DNA of 64,000 nucleotides from Hominenteromicrobium sp900549945 (GTDB taxonomy: Bacteria > Bacillota > Clostridia > Oscillospirales > Acutalibacteraceae). The stretch is from NCBI GenBank assembly GCA_902472305.1, contig CABRNK010000010.1, positions 1-64,000 on the forward strand. Reading direction: 5' to 3'. Shown piece by piece: positions 23,776-32,667 of this stretch. The notes beneath the pieces are model-generated. The model did not search any database. It saw nothing but the letters and a program-made list of their open reading frames with translations, and was not told the origin of the DNA. A program made the translations under genes and the position numbers. How positions within the stretch are numbered: the stretch's first letter is position 1; each line of letters opens with the position of its first letter.

Positions 23776-25002
23776 ATGATGGAAGATGACAAACACGAAA
23801 CAAAGAAAAATTTCACAGTACGCTATCTGACAACCGACGACCTCGAGCAGTACGATACGCTTCTGCGGTACTCCTTTCAGGTGACGGAGCAGGATCTGTT
23901 CGACACGGGCTGGCGCAGCGACGAAATGCAGCAGTCAAAGTTCCCGGTGCTGGAGCGCGCCGACGTACTCGGCTGCTTCGACGGCGATTACCTCGTATCG
24001 CAGGTTGCCGTGTACCCGCTGCGGGCTAATATTTACGGCGTTTTCTATCCCATCGGCTTCGTGACGAGCGTCTGCACCTACCCGGAATACACCGGAAACG
24101 GCATCATGAAGCGCTTGATGTACCAGAGCCTCGTGCACATGCGCGAGCGCCGGCAGCCCTTTGCCATGCTGTTCCCGTACTCCATCCCGCTCTACCGAAA
24201 GCTGGGGTGGGAAATCATTTCCGACAAGATCACCTACACGGTAAAGGACCGGCAGATGCCCTCTAATGCGGAGGCGCCGGGCTTTGTGCGCCGCGTCGAT
24301 TGGGACAACGAAGATTTTATGCGCCTGCACGAGCGCTTCGCGAGCGTCACGCACGGCTGTCTGTTCCGGAACAGTCTGGCGTGGGAAGAATACTGGCGCT
24401 GGGATAAGGACGACACGGTCGTCGCGATTTACTACGACGTGCAGAATACGCCGAGCGGCTATATGGTGTACCTCATCAAAGACGACATCATGTACATCAA
24501 GGAGATGATCTACCTGAACCGCGAGGCGCAGGAGGGTCTGTGGGAGTACATCCGCGCGCACGATTCAATGATCGACGAGGTGCACGGCAACTCCTATTAC
24601 AACGAGCCGATCGCCTTCGACATGGACGACGGCGACATCCGCGAGATGATCCGTCCGTATATCATGGGCCGCATCGTCGACGTCGAGCAGTTCCTGCTTT
24701 TGTACCGGTGCGATCCGCGCGAAAAGGGCGTTTGCTTCGCACTGGAAATCACAGATAGCTTTCTGCCGTGGAATAACCGCACAGTCAGCGTCCGTTTCGA
24801 AAAGGGGCGGTGCAGCCTCACGGAGGAAACAGCGCAGTACCGCGTCGGGCTTTCCATTTCCACGCTCTCCACACTGCTGCTCGGCTATAAGACGGCGGCA
24901 AAGCTGTATCGCTTGGGGCGCATCGACGCCGACGAGGCCGCCGTCGCCCGCCTCGACAACGCTCTCCTGCACGAGGCGCCGTATATTTCGGACTATATCT
25001 GA
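23776..25002 (+). CDS. Eis-like GNAT N-acetyltransferase with SCP2-like C-terminal domain
   Basis: 408 residues. The N-terminal GNAT domain has the acetyl-CoA motif SVCTYPEYTGNGIMKRLM and LFPYSIPLYRKLGWE, both typical of the Eis family, followed by a second GNAT-like domain and a sterol-carrier-like C-terminal region (about 290-400). Known Eis proteins acetylate amines of aminoglycosides or peptides; the clostridial substrates are unknown. Two adjacent ATG codons (23776, 23779) are possible starts. A good terminator follows at 25119. Confidence 0.85.
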   Translation: MMEDDKHETKKNFTVRYLTTDDLEQYDTLLRYSFQVTEQDLFDTGWRSDEMQQSKFPVLERADVLGCFDGDYLVSQVAVYPLRANIYGVFYPIGFVTSVCTYPEYTGNGIMKRLMYQSLVHMRERRQPFAMLFPYSIPLYRKLGWEIISDKITYTVKDRQMPSNAEAPGFVRRVDWDNEDFMRLHERFASVTHGCLFRNSLAWEEYWRWDKDDTVVAIYYDVQNTPSGYMVYLIKDDIMYIKEMIYLNREAQEGLWEYIRAHDSMIDEVHGNSYYNEPIAFDMDDGDIREMIRPYIMGRIVDVEQFLLLYRCDPREKGVCFALEITDSFLPWNNRTVSVRFEKGRCSLTEETAQYRVGLSISTLSTLLLGYKTAAKLYRLGRIDADEAAVARLDNALLHEAPYISDYI

Positions 25003-25118
25003 CCGGATCAGCACTTGGCGGCGCACACAAAGCGGAGGTCTGGCGTACAGCGCTGCCGGATACCGGTGCGGAAATCATGCGCAGGCAATCCGGCCGTCTG
25101 TGCCAAGATATAAACAGG

Positions 25119-25160
25119 AAGCCGCGCGCCCACAATCGGACGCACGGCTTTTGCTTTTTA
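25119..25160 (+). terminator. Intrinsic terminator of the Eis-like gene
   Basis: A 10-bp stem AAGCCGCGCG/CGCACGGCTT (one G-U-type mismatch) with a 12-nt loop, then TTGCTTTTT. Confidence 0.75.
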
Positions 25161-25185
25161 TGTCGGGGTTACTTTTTGCGCAGGT

Positions 25186-25998
25186 TTACTTATTGCAGCC
25201 GCATCCGCAGTTGCAGTCGCCGGCCTTCGGCGGGAAGAATTCGTCGGTCGGGAAATCGATCTTGCGGAAGAGCTCGCAGGGGTTGTCGCTCGAGGTGACG
25301 CATTCTTTCTCCGGCACACAGAAATCGAATGCCGGAATCAGCATCTGCACATTGCGCACGATCTGCACGATCGTAAAGAGGCCGATCGTGACGTACACGG
25401 TGTTTTTCTGCGGTGCGGTATCGAATGCGCCGCCGTAGCGGTTTGCGATACAGTCCGGAATCACGCAGCAGGGCTCGCAGCCGCAAGTGCACGAGCCGCG
25501 GTCGCAGAGCTTTGCGGAAAGCGCAACCGGTCTTGCAACCTGCACAGTCGCCTTCGGAAGCATGCGGCTGCACTGCAGCTCGCAGCCCTCGCAGGAATCC
25601 TCGCTCGAGAACATCTTGACGTTGCCCTCACTGCCGAACAGGATGACCTTTTTGTTGAAAATCGCAATGCCGTTGACGCGCTCGCTGCCGATGATGGAGC
25701 CGCCGTAGAGGTCGAGCGAAACATCGAAGAAGAACGTCAGGTCGATGGAATAGTAGCCGCGGTTAAAGGGGATCGGCTGCATGTCGATGTACACGGAGAT
25801 CACATCGACATAGCGCACGCGCACATTGGCGGCGCTGTCCACCAGCGGCTGCACCGCTGTGGGGAACAACACACGCATATCCTCAAGGCAGTCTTTATCG
25901 CTGCATGAATCATATATGCGCATGGCGTCGATGCAGACGGCTTCCTTGAGCGCGGGCTGTTTGTTATCGGCGCAGGAAGCGAATTCATTTTCAGCCAT
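25186..25998 (-). CDS. Conserved cysteine-rich protein of unknown function, possible spore protein
   Basis: About 270 residues with no signal peptide or membrane span. N-terminal block YDSCSDKDCLEDMRV is distinctive; the middle reads as repeated beta-strands (VRYVDVISVYIDM, YYSIDLTFFFDVSLDLYGG). Cysteine clusters occur at CEGCELQC, GSCTCGCEPCC and the C-terminal tail CNCGCGCNK. The ATG at 25998 has an exact AAGGAGGT. A sequence resembling a sigma-K promoter lies upstream. I recall similar hypothetical proteins in many clostridia but no function. Spore coat, metal binding or disulfide cross-linking are possible readings, all inference. Confidence 0.7.
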   Translation of the reverse strand: MAENEFASCADNKQPALKEAVCIDAMRIYDSCSDKDCLEDMRVLFPTAVQPLVDSAANVRVRYVDVISVYIDMQPIPFNRGYYSIDLTFFFDVSLDLYGGSIIGSERVNGIAIFNKKVILFGSEGNVKMFSSEDSCEGCELQCSRMLPKATVQVARPVALSAKLCDRGSCTCGCEPCCVIPDCIANRYGGAFDTAPQKNTVYVTIGLFTIVQIVRNVQMLIPAFDFCVPEKECVTSSDNPCELFRKIDFPTDEFFPPKAGDCNCGCGCNK

Positions 25999-26034
25999 TT
26001 GATAAACCTCCTTCATGGTTTCTCACTGTCATTT

Positions 26035-26062
26035 TACGGTATTCGCCGTTTCTTGTGCCTGT
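26035..26062 (-). promoter_or_regulatory. Possible sigma-K-type promoter of the Cys-rich gene
   Basis: On the minus strand AATACCGTA (26043 to 26035) matches the sigma-K -10 CATAnnnTA at all but one base, and an AC dinucleotide in GGGACAGG sits 16 bp upstream, where the short sigma-K -35 is expected. These elements are weak in information, so this is only a hint. Confidence 0.3.
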
Positions 26063-26109
26063 CCCATCTTTCATGTTTCTTAATTACAGGGAAAGCTGCA
26101 AATTTTGGG

Positions 26110-26138
26110 TTGTATATTTGTCCGCTCTTTGTTATAAT
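26110..26138 (+). promoter_or_regulatory. Sigma-A promoter of tmk
   Basis: TTGTAT at 26110-26115 and TATAAT at 26133-26138, spacer 17 bp, 33 bp upstream of the tmk start codon. Confidence 0.8.
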
Positions 26139-26171
26139 AGGGAAGAATGTATAGAATAAGGACAGAGGAAA

Positions 26172-26828
26172 ATGGCACTGATTGTTATTGAAGGGCTTGA
26201 CGGCAGCGGAAAGGCCACACAGGCCGGGCGCCTGCTCGCCTATGCAGAAAAGCGCGGCGGCGCGCATAAGATCACCTTTCCCGACTACGATTCGCCTTCT
26301 TCGTCGCTCGTCAAAATGTATCTGGCCGGCGCGTTCGGCAGCGATGCAGAGGCTGTAAACGCCTACGCGGCGAGCGCCTTTTACGCGGTCGACCGCTTTG
26401 CGAGCTTTCAGATCAAATGGAAATCCGATTATCAGGCGGGGAAAGCCATCATTGCTGACCGCTACGTGACGTCCAACATCGTGTATCAGCTCAGCAAGCT
26501 GCCGCGCGCTGAATGGGACGGCTATATGGCGTGGCTCGAGGATTTCGAATACGTGAAGCTCGGCCTGCCGCGGCCCGACCGCGTGCTCTATCTGGACGTT
26601 CCGCCGGAGATCTCACAGGCGCTCATGCTCAAGCGCTACGTCGGCGACGCCTCTAAAAAGGACATCCACGAGCGGGACTTCGACTACCTGCGCCACTGCC
26701 GCGATTGTGCGCTGTACGCTGCCGGAAAGCTGGGCTGGACGGTTTTGAGCTGTGCCGCAAACGGGGCGCTGCGCACGGAAGAGGACATACACAACGAAAT
26801 ACTTTTAAAATTGGAGGATCTGCTATGA
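26172..26828 (+). CDS. tmk: Thymidylate kinase (dTMP kinase)
   Basis: 218 residues; phosphorylates dTMP to dTDP. The P-loop region reads IEGLDGSGKATQ, with Ala where most P-loops have Ser/Thr directly after Lys. DRYVTSN is the DR(Y/F)xxS motif for thymidylate binding, and LYLDVPPE is the following strand. AVDRFASFQIKWKSDY is also typical of the clostridial form. It overlaps the next gene by 4 bp (ATGA) and starts an apparent operon running to mltG. Confidence 0.88.
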   Translation: MALIVIEGLDGSGKATQAGRLLAYAEKRGGAHKITFPDYDSPSSSLVKMYLAGAFGSDAEAVNAYAASAFYAVDRFASFQIKWKSDYQAGKAIIADRYVTSNIVYQLSKLPRAEWDGYMAWLEDFEYVKLGLPRPDRVLYLDVPPEISQALMLKRYVGDASKKDIHERDFDYLRHCRDCALYAAGKLGWTVLSCAANGALRTEEDIHNEILLKLEDLL

Positions 26829-27367
26829 TCTATGTTTTTCTTGCAAACGGCTTTGAGGAAATTGAAGCGCTCGCACCGGTCGATATTCTGCGCCGCGCGG
26901 AGCTGGAGGTCAAAACAGTCGGCGTCGGCGGCAAAACGATCACAGGGTCACACGGCATCACTGTCACGGCCGACATAGAGGAGAAGGACGTCACGACCGA
27001 CGACATGGAGATGATGATTTTGCCCGGCGGCATGCCCGGCACGCTGAACCTCGAGAAATCGCCGATCGTCACAGCCTGCGCGAAATACTGCGCGGGCAAC
27101 GGCGTATATCTCGCCGCTATCTGCGCGGCGCCGAGCATTCTCGGCCATCTCGGCCTGCTCGAGGGCAGGGAGGCTATCTGTTTCCCGGGCTTCGAGGGCG
27201 AGCTGAAGGGCGCAAAAATTTCCGAAAAGCATGTTTGTGTGGACGGCAGCGTGATCACCGCGAAGGGGATGGGCGTTGCCACACAGTTTGGTCTGACGCT
27301 CGCGGGTCTGATCGCCGGCGAGGACGCCGCAGAGAAGATTCACGCAGCGATCCAGTGTGCCGACTGA
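26825..27367 (+). CDS. DJ-1/PfpI-family protein (YajL/ThiJ type)
   Basis: 180 residues of the DJ-1 superfamily. The nucleophilic-elbow cysteine is in LAAICAAPSILGHLG, the conserved acidic residue in ANGFEEIEALAP, and LPGGMPGT is the family loop. Proposed activities in the family are deglycase/glyoxalase or chaperone functions; the substrate here is unknown. The start ATG at 26825 overlaps the tmk stop, with GGAGGATC upstream. Confidence 0.9.
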   Translation: MIYVFLANGFEEIEALAPVDILRRAELEVKTVGVGGKTITGSHGITVTADIEEKDVTTDDMEMMILPGGMPGTLNLEKSPIVTACAKYCAGNGVYLAAICAAPSILGHLGLLEGREAICFPGFEGELKGAKISEKHVCVDGSVITAKGMGVATQFGLTLAGLIAGEDAAEKIHAAIQCAD

Positions 27368-27978
27368 TCGCGGAAAAGGCTGCGCTGCGCCGAAAAATGC
27401 GCGCAATGCGCAATGCCTGCACGAACCGTGCGGCATGCGACGAGCGGCTTCTATCCAACATACTGGCGCTTCAGGCATACAAAAGCGCTGAAAGCGTACT
27501 CTGCTACGTCTCATTTGGCAGTGAAGCCGGCACCTGCGGCTTGCTGCGGCAGGCGCTGGCAGATGGAAAAAATGTATTTGTGCCGCGCTGTCTGCCGGGC
27601 AGCCGCCGGATGGAATTTTATCGTATTGACACGTTGGATTCGCTCGAGCCCGGTACTTTTGGCATTTTAGAGCCGCCCGCGCTTTCGGAACGCCGTTTCG
27701 CACAATCTGACAAGGCGATTTGCTTTGTACCGGGGCTTGCCTTTACACGGCACGGAGGCCGGCTGGGCTGGGGAAAAGGCTATTACGATACATTCTTAAG
27801 TGAAATGCCGGTCTGTACTATCGGCCTCTGCTATGATTTCCAGATTTTGGAGGATTTGCCTGCGGATGCGCACGATGAGCCGGTTTCTTGCATCTGTACG
27901 GATAAAAGCCTTTACACCTGTACTTTGAGTCAACAGACAGAACGAAAGGATGGTTTAAAATATGAGCGATCACGATGA
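27355..27978 (+). CDS. 5-formyltetrahydrofolate cyclo-ligase
   Basis: About 207 residues. Converts 5-formyl-THF plus ATP to 5,10-methenyl-THF. AALRRKMRAMRNACT resembles the family start, and FVPGLAFTRHGGRLGWGKGYYD is the diagnostic C-terminal signature (GRLGxGxGYYD). The start is uncertain: GTG at 27355, overlapping the pfpI stop, is the best upstream choice, but an ATG at 27397 would also leave the core. The last ~17 bp overlap mltG. Confidence 0.88.
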   Translation: MCRLIAEKAALRRKMRAMRNACTNRAACDERLLSNILALQAYKSAESVLCYVSFGSEAGTCGLLRQALADGKNVFVPRCLPGSRRMEFYRIDTLDSLEPGTFGILEPPALSERRFAQSDKAICFVPGLAFTRHGGRLGWGKGYYDTFLSEMPVCTIGLCYDFQILEDLPADAHDEPVSCICTDKSLYTCTLSQQTERKDGLKYERSR

Positions 27979-29263
27979 AAACCGCTACGAACCGCGCGAG
28001 CGCACGGGCGAAAATGGCGCGCCGGACGGCAGGCATTTTCAGGTAAAGCTTACCGAGGAGCAGCTCAGCGCGGCGCCGGTTCAGGCGGAATTAAACGGCG
28101 ATACCGGAGAAATCGCGCCGCGCGCTACAGAGCGCAGCACGGCGCGCAGCGAACAGGTGCGCCGTAAGGAAGCGCGGGCACATAAAAAGCGCAACAAGGT
28201 CAAGGCCAGAAAGAACCGGCGCATCTTCACGCTGACATGGCTCGCCATGGTCCTCCTAGTGTCCCTGATGATCGCTTCCTACCTGATCGGAGGCTCCAAT
28301 GACTTTCTCGCTGTCGACCGTATGGAATCGACCGTGACCGTTACGGTTCCGAAGGATGTCACGGCGGACGAGCTCGCCGATATCCTCTACAAGAGCCATG
28401 CGATCGAGAAGCCGGAGTTTTTTTCGCTGTACTGTAAGCTCACGACGGATATGGACTATTTTTCGGAGGGCTCCTACGACGTGGCGACGAACCTCGACTA
28501 CGAGGCTTTGATCAACGAATTGCAGGGCGGGCCGGATCTCGGCGAGGAGCTCGAGGGTATCACCTTCCCGGAGGGCCTCACGATTGAGCGCATGGCCGAA
28601 ATTCTCGAGGAAAACGGACTGCACACGAAGGACGAGATCCTCGAGGCGTGCAATTCCATTGATTTCAGCGATTATGATTTCATCTCGGCGATCTCAAACG
28701 GAGACGAGAAATACTACAAGCTCGAGGGTTATCTGTTCCCCGACACGTACAATTTCTTTGAGAACGAATCGGTAGAGGTGACGCTGCGCCGCTTCCTCGA
28801 CAACTTTGAGAACCGCATTCAGGACCTTAAGGCCGATATTCAGGCCAGCGGCTACACCATGGACGAGATCATCACGCTGGCGTCGATCATTCAGGCCGAG
28901 GCCGCAAATACGGATGACATGTATATGGTTTCCGCTATCCTGCACAATCGTCTGGAAAACGGTGAATCCCATGACATTTTCTCGCTGGACTGCGACTCGA
29001 CGCTGTATTACCCCTACACCGCCGACACGGTGCCGGAGGATTATGTCAGCCGCTACTCCACCTACCTCAACAACGGCGGTGTGAGCGGTCTGCCGGCCGG
29101 TGCGATTTGCAGCCCGGGTCTCGACGCCATCGACGCTGCGATTCACCCGAGCGAGGAGGGCAGCGATTACTATTACTTCTGTCACGATGCGGACGGAACC
29201 CCATACTATGCGGCGACGGCCGAGGAGCATGAAAACAACCTCTATGAGGCAGGGCTTCTCTGA
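27962..29263 (+). CDS. mltG: Endolytic murein transglycosylase MltG (YceG-like)
   Basis: 433 residues. Cytoplasmic basic N-terminus (~85 residues), one membrane span (about 88-109), then an extracytoplasmic LysM-like and YceG catalytic region. Signatures: LEGYLFPDTY, ASIIQAEA with the catalytic Glu, and ILHNRLENG. The enzyme cuts nascent glycan strands and so limits peptidoglycan chain length. It ends a tmk-pfpI-fcl-mltG operon closed by a strong terminator. Confidence 0.93.
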   Translation: MSDHDENRYEPRERTGENGAPDGRHFQVKLTEEQLSAAPVQAELNGDTGEIAPRATERSTARSEQVRRKEARAHKKRNKVKARKNRRIFTLTWLAMVLLVSLMIASYLIGGSNDFLAVDRMESTVTVTVPKDVTADELADILYKSHAIEKPEFFSLYCKLTTDMDYFSEGSYDVATNLDYEALINELQGGPDLGEELEGITFPEGLTIERMAEILEENGLHTKDEILEACNSIDFSDYDFISAISNGDEKYYKLEGYLFPDTYNFFENESVEVTLRRFLDNFENRIQDLKADIQASGYTMDEIITLASIIQAEAANTDDMYMVSAILHNRLENGESHDIFSLDCDSTLYYPYTADTVPEDYVSRYSTYLNNGGVSGLPAGAICSPGLDAIDAAIHPSEEGSDYYYFCHDADGTPYYAATAEEHENNLYEAGLL

Positions 29264-29294
29264 GCTGCGCGTTAAAGCCGTTCATTAAAATTTT

Positions 29295-29333
29295 CGTGCC
29301 TTTTCAGCGCTGCGGCCTGAAAGGGCACGTTTT
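29295..29333 (+). terminator. Intrinsic terminator after mltG
   Basis: A 13-bp stem CGTGCCTTTTCAG/CTGAAAGGGCACG (one T-G pair) with a short loop and TTTT. Confidence 0.85.
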
Positions 29334-29393
29334 CCGTCCGTTTATTTTTGGCCTTGTGCCGTCAGAAAATATGTAAGGGGATAGGGATTCAGT

Positions 29394-30608
29394 ATGGATC
29401 AGAACCGAAAGCCGGAACTTCTTTCTCCGGCAGGCGATCTCGAGCGCCTTCAGACTGCGCTCGATTACGGCGCGGACGCTGTTTATCTTGCGGGAAAGGC
29501 CTTCGGGATGCGCTCCGCACCGTCTAATTTTACAAACGAAGAGCTTCGGGAGGGCGTGCGGCTCGTGCATGCCAAAGGCGCAAGGGTATACGTGACCTGC
29601 AACACGCTGCCGCGCAGCGCAGAGCTTGCCGCACTGCCGGATCTTCTCACCTTCTGTGAAGAAATCGGCGTCGACGCATTTATCATCACCGATCTCGGCG
29701 TCCTCGCGATGGCGAAGCGGTATGCGCCGAAGGTCGCCGTACATATCTCCACACAGGCGGGCATCGTGAATTTCGAGGCCGCCCGGGCTTTCTACGACCT
29801 CGGCGCCGAGCGGGTCGTGCTGGCCCGCGAGCTCTCCTTTTGCGAAATTGCAGAGATTCGCGCCAAGACGCCGGCGGCGCTCGAAATCGAGGCATTCGTC
29901 CACGGCGCCATGTGCGTCTCCTTTTCCGGCCGGTGCCTGCTTTCAAACTACCTGACCGGCCGCGACGCCAACCGCGGCGACTGCGCGCAGCCCTGCCGCT
30001 GGGATTACTATCTGGTCGAGCGCACGCGCCCGGAGCAGCCTTTTGTTCTGCGGCAGGAGGACAAGACCTCCTACGTTCTGAACGCAAAGGACATGTGCAT
30101 GATCGAGCATATACCGGAGCTGATCCGCTGCGGCATATCGAGCTTTAAGATCGAGGGCCGCGCGAAGTCGGCCTATTACGTGGCCTGCATCACAAATGCG
30201 TACCGGCACGCTGTCGACGCTGTTCTGGAAGGCAGACCGCTTCCGCCGTGGGTCATTGCAGAGACCGACAAAATCAGCCACCGCGTTTACAGCACGGGCT
30301 TTTACAGCGGAAATGAGCCGGGTCAGACGCCGGAGAGCGGCGGCTACATCCGAAACTGGGACATCGCCGCCGTCTGTATCGGAGAGGAGCACGGCCTCGT
30401 CCAGCTTTCCCAGCGCAACCGCTTTTTCCGCGGCGAGACGGTCAGTGTGCTGGAGCCCGGCACAGAGCCGTATGCGGTGACGCTCGACACACTGTACAAT
30501 GAGGCGATGGAGCCGATCGAATCCGCACCGCATGCAACCATGACCGTTTATCTCAAAACGGTCAGGAAAATTAAGCCGGGGGCTTTTCTCCGCGTCCGCC
30601 GCGGATGA
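29394..30608 (+). CDS. U32-family peptidase-like tRNA hydroxylation protein (TrhP/YrrO type)
   Basis: 404 residues. PELLSPAGDLERLQTALDYGADAVYLAGKAFGMR (in pieces) is the U32 N-terminal signature; the Cys-rich block CVSFSGRCLLSNYLTGRDANRGDCAQPCRW is the second hallmark, probably binding an Fe-S cluster; FKIEGRAKSAYYVA follows. Members called TrhP/YrrO act in 5-hydroxyuridine formation on tRNA rather than as proteases. The neighbour mltG fits the yrrL-yrrM-yrrN-yrrO order of B. subtilis, although the methyltransferase gene found there is absent here. Confidence 0.88.
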   Translation: MDQNRKPELLSPAGDLERLQTALDYGADAVYLAGKAFGMRSAPSNFTNEELREGVRLVHAKGARVYVTCNTLPRSAELAALPDLLTFCEEIGVDAFIITDLGVLAMAKRYAPKVAVHISTQAGIVNFEAARAFYDLGAERVVLARELSFCEIAEIRAKTPAALEIEAFVHGAMCVSFSGRCLLSNYLTGRDANRGDCAQPCRWDYYLVERTRPEQPFVLRQEDKTSYVLNAKDMCMIEHIPELIRCGISSFKIEGRAKSAYYVACITNAYRHAVDAVLEGRPLPPWVIAETDKISHRVYSTGFYSGNEPGQTPESGGYIRNWDIAAVCIGEEHGLVQLSQRNRFFRGETVSVLEPGTEPYAVTLDTLYNEAMEPIESAPHATMTVYLKTVRKIKPGAFLRVRRG

Positions 30609-30678
30609 TTTTAAGGCGTCGATACGCACATTGCACAGCATGGCAAAGCCTGTATTAAAATTAAGAACTGCATTGCAT

Positions 30679-30721
30679 AACACCTCTTAGACCGGGCCAT
30701 ACTCGGCATGGAGGTGTTTTT
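30679..30721 (+). terminator. Terminator-like hairpin that includes the next gene's Shine-Dalgarno
   Basis: Stem AACACCTC (30679-30686) with GAGGTGTT (30711-30718), an inner CCG/CGG helix, then TTTTT to 30721. The 3' arm is itself the ribosome-binding site GGAGGTG of the PBP gene whose ATG is at 30724. Formation of the hairpin should both end transcription and block that start. Confidence 0.7.
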
Positions 30722-30723
30722 CT

Positions 30724-32322
30724 ATGTCTATCCGCCGAATGATAACGGCCTATGCTTTCATTATGTTTTTTGTCGTGATCGCAATTCTCGGCACCGCATC
30801 CGCGTCGCTTGGCGGCGGCATGTATACGGAGGTGGTCGGCAGGCAGAGCACCTACACGCTGTCCGTCGCAACGGCGCGTGGCACAATCTACGACCGGAAC
30901 GGCAAGCCGCTGACCAATGCGGAGGAAAAGTACATTGCGGCTGTTGTGCCGAATGTGGAATCTGTCTCCCGCCTGAATGCAGCGGCCGGCCGTGAAAGGC
31001 GGGAGGAGCTCCGCGTCGCGCTCGAAAACGGCAAGCCGTTTCTGATCGAGGTAAATACGCCGGTCCATGCGGACGGCATCGAGACCTTCCGGGTTTATAA
31101 CCGCTACGCAGAGCACCAGCCTGCCGCAAATATCATCGGCTACCTCGAAAACGGAGAGACCGGCGCCGACGGCATCGAAAAGAGCTTTGATTCCATGCTT
31201 GCGGCGAGCAATGGGACAATCGACGTCACGTTCACGATCGACGCGCTCGGCAATGCGATCTCCGGCGCAGAGCTCCTCGTCGACAACACCTATCAGATCG
31301 CGGACGGCGGCGTCGTGCTGACCCTTGACCGGGATATACAGCTCGCGCTGGAAAAGGCGTGCGCATCCATCGAGAAGGGGGCAGCCGTCGTGCTGGACTG
31401 CAAGACCGGAGATATTCTCGCGTGCGCGAGCTTCCCGGCTGTCGACCCCAACAATCTGGATGCATGCCTCGAGGATGCGGACGCTCCCTTTCTGAACAGG
31501 GCCCTCAGCGCTTACGCACCCGGTTCGGTTTTCAAGCTCTTTGTGGCGGCCGCGGCTCTGGAGGCCGGCGCGGACTACCGCGAAAGCTACGAATGCACGG
31601 GAAGCATCGAGGTGGACGGCATGGAATTCGCCTGTTACGACGGGAAAGCACATGGGGAGGTCAATATGCACACGGCGCTGCGCAAATCGTGCAACGGCTA
31701 TTTTGTCGAGCTGATGGAAAAGCTCGAGCCGGACCGCGTGCTCCGCATGGTTCACTCCCTTGGATTTGAAAACCCGCTTTCGCTGGCACCGGGGCTGTCC
31801 TGTACGGCCGGGACGCTCTCCTCGGCGCAGACGCTGCAAAACGCGCGGGCCAGAGCAAATTTCTCCTTCGGGCAGGGGGAAACCACCGTGTCGCCCGTAC
31901 AGCTTGCCGCGGCTGTCAACGCGATCGCGGCCGGCGGCATCTATACGCCCCCGCGGCTGGTTTACGGCACAGCCGATGCGAACCTAGAAATTGAAAAAGA
32001 AGATTTGAACGAGGGCTATAAGGTCATGGAGCCCACAACCGCCAACCGCCTGCGCGCGTACATGGAAAGCACGGCGCGCTACGGAACGGGAATCAGCGGC
32101 GCGCCGCAGAACTGTACGTCCGGCATCAAGACCGGCACCGCGCAGACCGGCGTTTATGCGGAAAGCGGCGATGAAATCCTGAATTACTGGTACGCCGGCT
32201 ATATCTGCGACAGCGACGATGCGCCGGCCTATACCATCGTTATTTTAGAGGAGACGGCCGGTGAAAGCCACACGGCCGTCGCATTTCAAAAAACAGGCGA
32301 GGCGCTCGTCGATTTTATTTGA
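30724..32322 (+). CDS. Class B penicillin-binding protein (FtsI/PBP2-type transpeptidase)
   Basis: 532 residues. One N-terminal membrane span (about 8-30), a short dimerisation region containing ATARGTIYDRNGKPLT, and a transpeptidase domain with SVFK (S268, K271), SCN (322-324) and KTGTAQTG (469-476). It cross-links peptidoglycan and is the class targeted by beta-lactams. No PASTA repeats. It may serve elongation, division or sporulation; sequence alone does not decide. Its start is embedded in a terminator-like hairpin. The -35 box of the T-box promoter overlaps its stop codon. Confidence 0.92.
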   Translation: MSIRRMITAYAFIMFFVVIAILGTASASLGGGMYTEVVGRQSTYTLSVATARGTIYDRNGKPLTNAEEKYIAAVVPNVESVSRLNAAAGRERREELRVALENGKPFLIEVNTPVHADGIETFRVYNRYAEHQPAANIIGYLENGETGADGIEKSFDSMLAASNGTIDVTFTIDALGNAISGAELLVDNTYQIADGGVVLTLDRDIQLALEKACASIEKGAAVVLDCKTGDILACASFPAVDPNNLDACLEDADAPFLNRALSAYAPGSVFKLFVAAAALEAGADYRESYECTGSIEVDGMEFACYDGKAHGEVNMHTALRKSCNGYFVELMEKLEPDRVLRMVHSLGFENPLSLAPGLSCTAGTLSSAQTLQNARARANFSFGQGETTVSPVQLAAAVNAIAAGGIYTPPRLVYGTADANLEIEKEDLNEGYKVMEPTTANRLRAYMESTARYGTGISGAPQNCTSGIKTGTAQTGVYAESGDEILNYWYAGYICDSDDAPAYTIVILEETAGESHTAVAFQKTGEALVDFI

Positions 32323-32347
32323 CAAGCGCCTAAAAAAGCATTATACT
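32319..32347 (+). promoter_or_regulatory. Sigma-A promoter of the T-box leader
   Basis: TTGACA at 32319-32324 (overlapping the PBP stop codon) and TATACT at 32342-32347, spacer 17 bp. Predicted start near 32354. Confidence 0.85.
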
Positions 32348-32353
32348 ATAGTT

Positions 32354-32650
32354 GAAAAAGCGAGAGGGTATTCCGCTCCTTTTTCCATGTTACATGTTTT
32401 ATAAAAGCGATACAGGCACAGAGCAGATATGCGCGGCGCTCCGAACAGAGAAGGGATCCATGGCTGGAAGATCCCCGGCAGGCAAAACGCATGAGCCGGC
32501 TCGAGCAGTGTGCCGCGCGGCGAGGAGCCGTGCCGTTTTCCGCGTTAAGGAGAGCAAAAGAGAGAGGCCGGCGGCGACGCTGCGCATCTAATTTGGGTGG
32601 TACCACGGAAGCCTTCCGTCCCATTGCGGACGGAGGCTTTTTATTTTTTT
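32354..32650 (+). promoter_or_regulatory. T-box riboswitch leader, alanine-type
   Basis: tRNA-sensing leader RNA. The T-box core TGGGTGGTACCACGG lies within 32590-32608 and is followed by a terminator stem, AAGCCTTCCGTCC/GGACGGAGGCTT, with a long T-run to 32650. Stem I closes by GGCACA (32415-32420) with TGTGCC (32509-32514); above the specifier loop ATGCG (32429-32433) pairs with CGCAT (32488-32492). The loop then reads GAGCCGG, so GCC (32495-32497, Ala) is the likely specifier. TGGT in the bulge fits a tRNA with discriminator A, as tRNA-Ala has. Downstream alaS agrees. Uncharged tRNA-Ala would allow readthrough into the M42 peptidase and alaS genes. Confidence 0.92.
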
Positions 32651-32667
32651 GCAGGAGCAAGGGAGAA

